Positions 12,911-23,900 of a stretch of DNA of 64,000 bases are shown piece after piece. How positions within the stretch are numbered: position 1 is the stretch's first letter; the number at the start of each line of letters is the position of its first letter. The stretch is taken from contig NW_002060944.1 of the NCBI RefSeq assembly GCF_000150275.1, positions 9,458,704 through 9,522,703 on the forward strand. Direction: 5' to 3'. A model generated the notes under the pieces. The model saw nothing but the letters and a program-made list of their open reading frames with translations, was not told the DNA's origin and did not search any database. The position numbers were made by a program, and so were the translations under genes. The stretch is from Trichoplax adhaerens (lineage: Eukaryota > Placozoa > Uniplacotomia > Trichoplacea > Trichoplacidae).

Positions 12911-12928
12911 AGAGAGAAGGAAGAAGGG
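12911..12928 (-). promoter_or_regulatory. 5' TOP-like pyrimidine tract upstream of RPL3
   Basis: On the minus strand an 18-nt pure pyrimidine run, CCCTTCTTCCTTCTCTCT, lies 23 bp before the RPL3 start codon. Ribosomal-protein mRNAs commonly begin at such a tract, which places them under mTOR-dependent translational control. The transcription start itself is not visible. Confidence 0.55.
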
Positions 12929-12989
12929 TCACATGCAGCCTTAATATTGTGCCAAGCCTGCGCAAAAACGGCGTTATACGGTACACCGT

Positions 12990-13283
12990 GATAAGATGCT
13001 GTAGTACAGTGCAGTATTGTAGCCTATGTACTGTACGCTACTGTCCCTCTTGAGCCATTTTGGATATTTTTTCGACAGTACTGTACACTGTACACTGTAC
13101 AGGATGCGTCCCATACTGTGTGTACAGTGCACAGTGCACAGTACATACTGTACTGTACAGTACTGTAGGTTTGGACGGTGTTATTGGACAGTACTGTACT
13201 GTGAGTGTACAGTAGGTTTGGACGGTGTTATTGGACAGTACTGTACGTACGGTACAGTATACTGTACTGTAGGTCTGTAGCAA
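12990..13283. repeat. TACAG/TACTG island 2 with a 47-bp tandem duplication
   Basis: Pentamer palindromes surround two near-perfect copies of GGTTTGGACGGTGTTATTGG starting at 13168 and 13215. The block lies upstream of RPL3 (head side). Open frames on both strands here are pentamer translations. Confidence 0.75.
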
Positions 13284-13469
13284 TCATACCGTTAGATTGC
13301 TATTGCCTTAATTCAATATTACCTGAACTCAGTACGTTACAAACTTGCTATTGTTACAGGTTCAATATTCAAAATCGTGATTGATTACTTACAGTAACCT
13401 ACAAATGTGATATTCAATATTTATTCTACGCGTTAATAGTACGAACCTTCAATTCGCTTGTTAGTATTA

Positions 13470-13990
13470 ACTCTACAGTACTGTACAGTACAGTACTGTA
13501 CAGATACAGTACACAATACACTCTCACTGTACACTGTACACTGTACTGTACTGTGAGATGTAGTGGAATTCTGTAAACCGCGAACGGCGGATGCAGAGAG
13601 ATAGTGGCCCATGATGCCGTGCGTGCCACTACCGTATGCTCAGCTGTACAGTAACGTACACAGTACACTACACTACAACTTTGCGCTGTAGCCTGACCAC
13701 TGACCAGCTCGGGCGACACGTCAGTCCTAGCGACACCATCGAAATCCCATGTACCGTGTACTACTCTAATGTACTGTACAGTACCATACGAACTCTACTG
13801 TACTGTATACTGTACTGTATTCTGAGAACTTTCGATGCAGTGACGGTAGAAGGGTTTGATCTAGCACAGACTGCACACAGTGCACTACAGTACCATCATT
13901 AGCGATCAGTACAGTACAAATTAATCTGAGACTATCCCATTTTTACCTTTATGGAGTATTTCGCCATACAGTACACAGTGTAGTACTGTC
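13470..13990. repeat. TACAG/TACTG island 3
   Basis: Repeated TACTGTACAGTAC-type palindromes separated by GC-richer unique DNA, for example 13560-13640 and 13680-13750. No gene recognised. Confidence 0.7.
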
Positions 13991-14079
13991 TATTTCATAC
14001 AGTGACGTATAAATAACAGAGAAAATCCCTAGTACAGTAGTTATTTTCATTCTGGAATCTACAATATTAATGGAAACGT

Positions 14080-14440
14080 TTTACAGCACAGTACAGTACA
14101 ATACTGTACTGCACTCTACTGATTCTGCTCCGTAAAACTGAAAGTTGTCCCTTTTCGAACCATCGTCGTCACGCTTCATTAACAGAAAGTACAGTACAGT
14201 ACAAATGTACAGTACAATTCTGTACTGTACAGTACTGCACTCTACTGATTCTGCTCTGTAACTTCAAGTTGTCCTTTCGGACCATCGTCGTCACGCTTTA
14301 TTAAACATTATGCAATAACTGTAAACATAAGAGAGACACGATAAAGTCAATCCATTAGAGCGGCTGCGCGAAAGAAAGGGCTAAATTACAGTACACTCTA
14401 CTGATTCTGCTCCGTAAAGTTCTCCCTTTTTGGACCGTCA
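14080..14440. repeat. Three-copy repeat, ~125-155-bp spacing
   Basis: CACTCTACTGATTCTGCTC begins at 14112, 14238 and 14394. Each copy is followed by a GTAA...GTTGTCC or GTTCTCCC phrase, then GGACC or GAACC. Copies 1 and 2 also share ATCGTCGTCACGCTT. Pentamer runs lie between the copies. Confidence 0.8.
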
Positions 14441-14800
14441 GCCCATGCTAATGCCAACAGCCAGCCCAACACTATGTTGGACTTCCTCAATCCATACGGT
14501 AACGTACTGGACTTGAAGAACTGGTGCTCCCACGGCTAGCCCTTGTATCGAGTGAGTGAGTGGTCAAGTACTACGCAAATTGATATGTTGGACATGGTGG
14601 CCATAGGATTTAAAGCAAGCATGGAGACTGTCAGGCTACTTGACCATCAAATACTGTTCGTTGCTGTAGCATTGCTTGTCCGCATACTGCGATGGCAGAA
14701 AGGCATTGCAGGACGTCTGCAATGCTGCAGGAATAACTATTTATGGCGATGCTCATTTCATTTGAATGAAATCATTTTAATAGAACTTGAATGTGTTTGA
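14430..14800 (+). pseudogene. Degenerate open frame of unknown origin
   Basis: A frame reads about 35 codons (…MLDFLNPYGNVLDLKNW…), meets one stop at 14537-14539, then stays open to 14800. Base composition is clearly richer in GC than the surroundings, which is codon-like. I recognise no family. It may be a remnant of a mobile element or a chance frame in GC-richer DNA. Confidence 0.2.
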
Positions 14801-15328
14801 TTGAGCTGCGCTACTCAACTGTCTACGAGATGCTACTATTACTGCAGCTCATTTCAACATGCATAACGATATCGTTGCAATGCTTCAACATGAACATGTC
14901 TATCGCAGAGAGTACAGTCTAGCGGTTGGCAATGAATAGCCATCAATACTATTTAATGCTATGCAATGGATAAAGAACATGTTGGTAAATCTTGATCAAT
15001 ATCATGACAGTAAGGCTAAGGCAATGCATAAAAACAGCATAAAAACGTGCTTGCAAAATGACCATGATCGAAGCGGTCTCTACTGCTTACAAATGAAGTC
15101 ATCGATGCAAAATATTTTCTGGCTGCAATTGTCAACAACATGTGAGGCACATACATTGAAATAGTCTACTAACAATCCTTCATTTTTAATTACAAATGTT
15201 GCTTTTCATACAAGCAACCAAGGAAACACGTCAATGATATAGTAATTTCTTACATGGTCGGCACAAATATCAAAATACGCGATATTGAGGTAGTGAAAAA
15301 TAGCAACGGTCGGAATGCTGCGTAATCA

Positions 15329-16495
15329 TTAATCTTGAGTGACCTTTTCCAATTCAGCATACTCTGGCAAATCCTCTACTTTTTGAGGAACTTGCTTCGG
15401 CTCTACGGTCGATACTGGCGTATAAACAGCCGAATTGACCCTATGGATCTCTAGCCGACCACGAGGAAAATGTCGCTTGTAATATATAATAGCAATAGTC
15501 AGTAGAAAACAACAATCTAAAACCGCTAACGCAACATGGATCATGACAATCGCAGTAGTATTTAGAGGAACTGGAACAGATGGAGGCTTAGTAGTGATGC
15601 TAGAAGCTGTTGCAGTGGCTACTTGTTGACTAGTTGCAGCTTTCCATTGGCATTTAGATCCGGTATATTCATCTGAACAGTAGCATGTTTGATTATTTTC
15701 ATCATTTTGAACTAGAGAACAAACACCGTTATGCACGCAATGACAGTCATTTCCAGTTGCTCTTGCTGGCCCTGATACTATTGCTGATGCGGTTAAAAGT
15801 GTTGTATTCCATTTTCCAAGACATTCTATCCTTAAGCTATACAAGCCATAATTCACCTACGTCAAAGAAAATTTCATTCTCCGTCTATTAATCACATAAA
15901 AAACACTTCAATCTAAGACCAATGTACCGTCCAATTTAAATATATCCTATGAATAGTTGGTGCTCCATTCACGGTTTCCTACCTGAAAAAATTCAATGAC
16001 ATTGCCAGGAAATGAATTCGTCAAACTTGCGTTCAAAGGAGGACTTCTTATGGCTGCCAACACATTTTTTTCACATCCAAATACTTTCGCTCGCAATTGA
16101 AATGGAAAGACTGCTACTGTTAAAGTAATATTTGTAACGTCAGTTTGTGGTATAACTTGGCCATCTTCATCCAACCATAGAATGACTCCTCTTGTCCGTG
16201 AATTGATATATAAAATATTTTCTTTCACTAAATTATTACCATTGTTACAACGAATGTAATAAAATTCTACTTCATCATCATAATTATAAGAGAACGTTAT
16301 TCTATTATCAGTAGATTGTTGAATTTTGCCGTTAGGAAATGCTATGACTGTCCACTGAACCGACGATGATGGCTGAGTTGAAGACGGCATACAATAATCC
16401 ACATATAAACTTGAAGGAGGCAATGTTACATTTTGACAGGAGCCAAAATATAAACTCGCATACAGCGATAAAAGTGCAGTAGCTAGAAAAGGCAT
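15329..16495 (-). CDS. Orphan single-pass membrane protein with EGF-like domain
   Basis: Two exons, 15983-16495 and 15856-15329, join in phase 0 (GT-AG) to give about 346 residues. The start ATG at 16495 opens a signal peptide (MPFLATALLSLYASLYFGSC). The ectodomain to about residue 200 carries N-glycosylation sites (NVT, NIT, NAS, NTT) and is not a family I recognise. One six-cysteine EGF-like module follows at about 209-240, with spacing CxC, NGVC, CYC and YTGSKC. After a Ser/Thr/Pro stalk, a hydrophobic segment at about 273-297 precedes KRHF, giving a type I topology. The cytoplasmic tail has tyrosines in SAVYTPV and LPEYAEL, which could be phosphorylation or adaptor sites. A receptor or adhesion role is inference only. 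Confidence 0.75.
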
Positions 16496-16668
16496 GTAGG
16501 TATATAATTTTGATCAACGAACAGATTTGGCCAAAAGAAGAAAACGATATAAATTGCTATAAAACTAGAGATTACAGCCAGAAAAGCAGCCGGAGCAAAT
16601 TCAAATGCTATAGACTTCGTCGCTTCAAATAGTGGATCAAATCCTTGGTTGTTAATATCAGTCATCAT
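16483..16668 (-). CDS. Candidate 61-residue membrane micro-protein, overlapping the next start
   Basis: From tandem ATGs at 16668/16665 a 61-codon frame encodes MMTDINNQGFDPLFEA and then one long hydrophobic segment ending FFFWPNLF. Its stop (16483-16485) lies inside the first codons of the EGF-domain membrane protein, whose ATG is at 16493-16495, so the two frames overlap by 13 nt. A splice acceptor (TTCTAG near 16742) could instead extend this frame upstream as an exon. It could be an upstream ORF, a terminal exon of another gene or chance. Confidence 0.3.
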   Translation of the reverse strand: MMTDINNQGFDPLFEATKSIAFEFAPAAFLAVISSFIAIYIVFFFWPNLFVDQNYIPTCLF

Positions 16669-17708
16669 AGAAATGGAGTAGTGTTGATTATTGTTTGTCT
16701 TAATAATTGTTGTTGGCGGCCATAACAACTTGGATAAATAATCTGCTAGAACCAAATAAAGTCCAGTTTACTGATGATGAATGATAAATCACGTGCAAAT
16801 CAACATGTCCATAACTTGCTATAGGTAGGGTACGATACTATAAATGTACAGTAGATAGAAATTTTACCAGAGTAAATGCACAAGAAGTGCATCTATCTGT
16901 TTACTAGAAAGAAAAATATTCCAACCCAATTTGAAGACTAAATTTGGTATCATAATGGTGTTTGGTAACTGATGCATCACTACCGGTATGTTGTGCTGTA
17001 AAACAAGATGTATTTCAATTCCAGCCAGTAACAAGCGTTATATCATGGCAGAATCGAAAGCTAAATTAAATTATAGAGTATGTGGTAAATCTTATAGCGT
17101 TTGCATTTCATATTTGAAGTAAATTGTTTAAATACTTTCTACCGTAATTTGACTGTGCTACTTCGGATTACGCTGACCTGAAACAATAATAACGTATAAA
17201 AACAAATCCACAAACAACATCAGCTATATGATACATGTTTTGTCAGTCATGATAACACTAGTACTAAGATTATTTTGAATTTCGTAGATTGATAGAACTG
17301 ATTCAGAGCGATATTTTTCAGAGACTACGTAAGAATTCGATATTAAGGAAACAACTCAAAAATATGCGGCTAAATATGTAGACCATGATTATTTTTTTGA
17401 TAGATCGGTCTACTTATTATTACTTTCAATTTGGCAAATGAAATTTTCTGAGCATAGCGGTATATAAATGTGGTGACGACAAATTACGGAAACGATTTTT
17501 CCGCATATACCAGCTATGAGTAATCAATTCTAGTGTTAAATTTCCATGCTATAGTAAGTAGTACGCTAAGTGAACTACTGTCGTTCCGTTTTGATGGTGC
17601 TCTGCTGTCTACTATTAAAGAAGAAATAATCCATAAGATAGCAGCTCATTTTGCATACAATTGTAGTATTATCCAGGACAGTGTAAGGAAGACAGGCTTG
17701 TTCTAGGT

Positions 17709-17882
17709 TAAACATTTCCCTCGACATGTAACCTATGAGTAGGCAAATTAAAATCCTTGTCATAGATTAAAGATATTCCTCATCATTTAACCCCTGAATA
17801 GGGAAAATTAAAATCCTTGTTATAGACTAAAGATTTTTCCTCATCGTTTAACTCCTGAGAAGGCAAATTAAAATCCTTATAC
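17709..17882. repeat. Three-copy tandem repeat, 60-bp unit
   Basis: Units begin at 17709, 17768 and 17828 (TAAAGATNTTCCTCATC form) and each ends GCAAATTAAAATCCTTGT or a close variant. A 62-codon minus-strand frame at 17575-17763 starts inside unit 1 and is probably spurious. Confidence 0.85.
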
Positions 17883-20440
17883 AGAAAACGGGATTAACTT
17901 TGTAGCTAGAATCATTACTTGTACAACCTATACGTTTAAAGCGTCTATAGTTAGCTCATGTCATTTCTGTGCAAGGCATAATGTGGCCTACTGGTACTTT
18001 TTTTTTGCGTAGTTACGGTAAGGCTTGATAAAAGAGTACGAACCGATATTAGCAACTAGCTCGACCAATCTTCGCCAATACTTATATTATTATGACATAG
18101 GAAGTAGAACTGGTTATTGTCAACTAATTTTAGTCGCAACTATTTATTACATAGTTGATCAAATCCATCTATTCTACCTACATCCTCAACTACGAATGCT
18201 TCATGATATCTATACATCCAAGCTCTATGAAGTATGAAACTTGCACTACAATCCTCATGAAATTTTAGAACAAGTAGGATACCGAGTTATTAATGTCCTT
18301 AGAATACGAAATTGTTCAATTTTGGATTGTTACTCCGCCTGTGGCACGTAATTGTTAGATTTCTAGACAACTATCCATATAATTGTTTTCGATGAGTTGC
18401 AAGCTATTACAATAGCCATAAATAAAAATTCTTTCGACATTTGTCAAGCTAGAAAATTCTTTCAGATGCCAGTTGATAAGCACTAAATAATTCAGCACAA
18501 AGGAATATCTAATAACTATAGTGATGATGGAACGGTTGCAGCTGGCAATGAATAATAAATCTATCCGATAATATGTCGTTTAGCTAGGTAGCTACCACAG
18601 TTAAATGCTTTCTTTGTAAATGAGGCTAATAAATCATTAAATTCAATCTTTTCTAAAATACTACCAAAAGCTACGCGGCAATGTTACTTAGATGAGACTA
18701 TGGTACCAGTAAATTATTGGATAAAGCAATATTTTACAAAATAGCAGCTATTTATTGATTATTATCCAGTGCATAACATTTATTAAAATATTACACGGCG
18801 AAGGTTATGTTAAAGAACACTAATAAATTACTCTTTATTCTGTTACACGATAATTAGTAGTCCTTAATACCAATCTATACTGTGTACTGTAATGGCGCAC
18901 ATTTCATAGAACGATTAAAATCCTAAAGTATATTTGTATATGAAATTGTAGTAATCTAGCATTGATTTGATTGTTATTGATAAAAAAAGATCGTCCAATA
19001 CATCTCTGCGCTTTTAGATATTAATTGTTATTTAAATGAATTTGAAAAATTGTATTGAACTAAGTCCGAGGAAAGCTTGAAAGGAGTAAACTACCATTTT
19101 GTTATATCATCAAAATGCGTTCTATTTACGCTTAATACTTATAACAATACTTAGATGTACTTACCTCTGTACTTATTTTATGACAGCTATAGCTGTATCA
19201 GTTGTTGAAATAACATAAAGAACGCTTCCAGCTATCATAAAAAAGTAGAGCGAGGGCAGTTTGATTAGAAATAGTGTTTATCTGTAGGCGTGTCAATATT
19301 ACTCGATAAATCTACTTCTGGCGCAAGTTGACGACAGTCATGAGACCTCATTTCATATTTAATTCATACAAAAATTTTAATTTCATTATTATTACACACT
19401 TTAAAGTTTCTTATTTTGATATTCCACTTGAAATAATAATTTTGTTGACCAAATGAATTAGTAAGCATTGTACTGGATAATACTAAGATCCCACGATATC
19501 TAATGATTCCCAAATTCAATACCGCTGATATTGAACCAGAATTTTCTGATTGCATTATCTTTGAATCTAATCATTATTGTAATGGCATCTAACAACAGAA
19601 AAAAGCTCTAAAGCAGATGTCAAAATCGTTCTTTCAGCTTTATTATTAATTTAGGTGGTCAATCTATATTTGCTCATTATTTTAAAATGGTCAAAAGCAT
19701 CAAAATCTTGTAGCAATCATGAGATTGTTGTCCTTGTTATTATTGTTCATCCAAAATACACAATACAACGAAAATAATTCGAACATGCAGGCCTTTACAA
19801 TTACATTTTTAAATACAATATAATGAAAATCCAATATCATACCGCCCCTATGGGAATTCTTCAACATAGCCAGCGATATTGAATAAGCCAAAATATTATA
19901 GATATTGCCCTTACCATATTATTGAGTATATTAAGAAGAAAATACACTGTACAATCATTATTATTTTAGATCGTCATATAGTAATAAAGAAGGATAAAAA
20001 AATTGTATGTTATTAATACCGTAGACATAATTAAGAATAATTGCATCCCATATGTTAATCATCTGCTAAAGAGAATGATTCTTTACGGTATCCAAAATTG
20101 ATTACATACAAAATCAAAGAAAGATGACGCTTCATCATATAGCTAAAAGTGTTTCTGAAATAGAGTAATGAAAGCAATCGTGGTTTACTACTCCAATCAT
20201 TGTATACTTCATAGTAACGATATTATTACATCAATAATATAGCTTGATAGACGTGTAATTTCAGTCCAGAGCTAAAATGATAACGATGATTGCGACAATC
20301 TTTGCAGAACGAATTCTTTAATCGTTATAAAAAACGTTTATGCCTCTAGAATTCCATTAAGTAAACAAGGGAGAAAAGAATAAACTACTATATAAACAAA
20401 AGAAACCGAAACTGAACAAGATTTGCAAATATTGTCCAGA
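17883..20440. other. AT-rich gene-poor DNA
   Basis: No recognisable coding exon. Open frames at 18025-18237, 19364-19555 and 19700-19891 have AT-driven composition and no known domain. Confidence 0.5.
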
Positions 20441-20569
20441 CATTGAATTACAATTTAGTTTCTATCTATCGTCTGGTTGCCATCAGAACAGTATCAACTT
20501 TATTCCACCTATTACAACGGCAGCTTCCTGTCCAGCATCGTAGCTCTATAACGAATGATTGAAGAGAAT

Positions 20570-20980
20570 TTATTATCTTCACATCAAATCTAGCAAGCAG
20601 CTCTATCGATGAATGCTCCTAGCTATTATATTGAACTCCTCCGTATAATATAATCATAACTTCGGGGTTTAGCTCTATGTTAACTCTCAGCCTTGCGATT
20701 CTCTATCTTCACATCAGAATTTTAACAACTATGCAATTCTATTGACCGATCTTCCTGTCCGTTATTTTTTGAACTCCTTCGCAAAGAAAATAAGCTTAAC
20801 TTCAGTGCGGTACTGAACTCTTTCTAATCATGCAATCTGACTATTTCCATTCTTACATCAGAATGAGTTTGGCTGTACAGCCCAATCGATCGATATCCTT
20901 GCTCGTCATAATTCAACTTTTCTGCAAAAAAATTAAAACTTTGGTATTCGACTGTATATTATCAGATAATCTAGCTGACG
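20570..20980. repeat. Degenerate tandem repeat, ~135-145-bp unit
   Basis: Three diverged copies start near 20572, 20704 and 20849 with TATCTTCACATCAGAA or TTCTTACATCAGAA. Shared inner phrases are TTGAACTCCT(T/C)CG, AAAATAAGCTTAACTTC and an AATCTGAC or GCGATTCTC end. Erosion is strong. Confidence 0.6.
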
Positions 20981-23900
20981 ACCGTAAAATTTTTCTTCTA
21001 TCAAATTTCGTTTATATTTAATCTCGGTCGAAAAGGATTAACAAAGTCTGCATCTGTATTCGCATACAAATAGACACTTACACTTTTCTGAACTTAAATC
21101 ATCTTATTTATTAAAAATTAACCCGGATCTTAATTACATTTGTATTTATCAATGTCGTCATCATTTGAACCGTTAGAAATAAAATTAATTTGGCTTATAA
21201 ACATCTACTGTAGCAAATATAGTTTGCAATAAAATGATTGCGAAGGAAATTGCACTCACATAGATGAAGTTTAAAAAAGCAAAATTATTATCAATAATAA
21301 GAATTAAAAATTGACAATAAATCAGTCCATTGAATTATTATTAATATTATCAATTTGTTGATATAGCAATGAATTTTCTTTTCCGTTGAAAGAGAATATT
21401 GAAAAATAGTTTAAATCATAATAATATTATTTCAATGCCAAATGATAAACATACAAGACTTAGACGATAATTACATGGCTGCATAAGCTAAAATAGTTTG
21501 CTTTTCATTATTTGAACAGATGAATGGATGGAAATTGGTGATAGTAACCTAGTATTAGTCGTAAATATCGATAAAGATGACTTAGAAATGATCATTTTGG
21601 AATAAAGAGAATATTTAATTTTATCGTGGTTATGATTAATTTGAAATGCGAATAAAAGAGAAAAGTCCATATCGTTTGGCATCATGTCCTGTATAAATTA
21701 AATCGATTCCCATCATTGATTGTTTAGTAATTACTGATATTTACTGTATTAAATTGGCCAGTCAATGTGCGTATTACAAATGATGTGAGGATATAATCTA
21801 AGGGGAAATAACATCTGCTATGGTTGGCAATAATAGAAATGAAATCATTCCATTACAAATGTACATATCGATCAGGCATCATCATGTATTCAAATTAACT
21901 TTCTTGCGATAGAAAGTACGAAAGTAATTTGTAATAAATTATGGATATTAGATTTTTTTCAACAATTTTTTAAGTAGTTTCATGTCTGCTTGGTACATTT
22001 AAAGTACATAAAATAATTTCCTGCTAAAGTCTGAATTTTGATATGAAAAACAATCTGGTTGTACAATATTTATAGCTCGTAAGTTTGTATCCCAGCATTC
22101 CATCTCAATATCATCTCCAACGTAACTATTTACATATCGATAATCTTATTTTATGACAATTTATCGCTTTATTGACCAAATTTGTGACTGTCATTGCGTT
22201 GAATACAGTATATTTTAGAATGACAGATAGACCATGACATCGTAGGTATTTTATATAAATTTAATACATTTATTTTAACCGGAAAATGTAAGGTACGGTA
22301 CTTTATACTTTGCTTGTTTTTGAATAAGGAGATACTGTATAAATAAAAATGATAATTCTGACAACTGCATTGTAGCTACCAAATTGACGTATATTTTAAG
22401 CACAATGATTGTAACAAAGTAAATTTTAAATTAACGGTGATTTCATGTATTAACATTTTTATGGCTAATTAGTAGCAAAGTCAATATAAAACTACGTATC
22501 CTCTATTGGCTGGCGATATTCATAACTAAGATTAAATTCCAGATAGAAGGATGATCACTTATGTACTGTTTTTCTAGTTATTATTCGTTCAATTACTTCG
22601 ACGAATATAATTTTCCGATATCATCTCGATGAAAGTGTCGTTGTTAAGTATACACAACTTGTTCTAAGATCTAGGATTTTAAATGTTACATATTATACGA
22701 AAATTATCATTTTGCAGATCAATTTAATTGAACTCCATAGAGTTCAAGATAGGCCAATTTTCATCCATACTGTGAAATTTCAATTATAACAATGTGATTT
22801 ACAATTAAAGTCGTATGAATTCATTTACTTAATAGCGTAATAATCAATTCTATAGGTTTAAGAATAAACACATTAGAATTGCTAGATTTTCTACTCTTTA
22901 AATTTTTTATGACATAAATTGTATCTATTAAGATTGAACAACTGTAGTCGCCATAATAATTCGTACGCAGGGCTTATAATTAATGTTTACTTCATGTAGC
23001 CTCCATAAGAAATATTACTCATTTTAATAGTAATGATGGAAATTCTTCCAATCGAATGCATGTCTTTCAATATCGTACTAGTTGTAAATATCAGATTTGT
23101 AATTTGATTAGATCTTAATCAAATAAGGAATAACTCTACTATTATATGCCTTAGAACGGTCATATATAGTAATTCAAAGGCAAGCAAATATTAAAGACGA
23201 TGAAAGTATGTTTTTTTGCAATATATTTTCTGCTAGCTATTAAAGGAATAGAATTTCGAATTCTTTGAAAATTTTTATGATTATCTTAATATAAGTAATT
23301 ATAAGTAAATTAGACTATTTGGCTTACCACGACAGGCTGTTGCAAAGTAGCATCATGAATGTGATTGGTTACATGAATTTTATCTTTCTACTTTAAAATT
23401 GACAAGCTGGATCGGATTTTAATGTAGGAACAATCAAAGATGTTATTATGTATTGATTTCATTTCTCTGTATAAATCTTATTTTTCTTGGAAATCATTTC
23501 ACAACAAGAAAGAACGTCAAGAAATGTACAATAATTGTAACTAATATATAAATGTTAAAATATCAATAGTGAGAGGACCATAGTTTTGAGTTTCATTCAT
23601 GAACAATAATGGAACCTACGGCCAAGTTGGAAAAATATTTATACCCCAATCCATAAATCTAAATCTATGAGCATTTATGCTAAAATTATTGCGCCGTATT
23701 TCTGCTTGATATTGAAAATATAAGTAATGGTTTCACTTATGATAAGGTAATTGCTATTTATTTTTCATGAATTAGAAATCACAGGCGATATTGCAATTTT
23801 ATTTTTTTAATTAATTCTTACAATTTGTATCTAATCGGAATTATAGGATAAAATCTATTGTACTTTGATCGATAGAAATAGATTCATTAATAAATAGATA

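Noticed and set aside
13026-13902. Several open frames rich in TVQY, CTVLY and VLYST peptides (also at 5128-6625, 38414-38737, 49795-50073).
   Set aside because: They are translations of TACAG/TACTG pentamers, open on both strands at once, with no domain or splice structure.
17575-17763. 62-codon minus-strand frame with a hydrophobic start and several cysteines (possible secreted peptide).
   Set aside because: Its N-terminal part is made of one unit of the 60-bp tandem repeat, so the frame is likely accidental.
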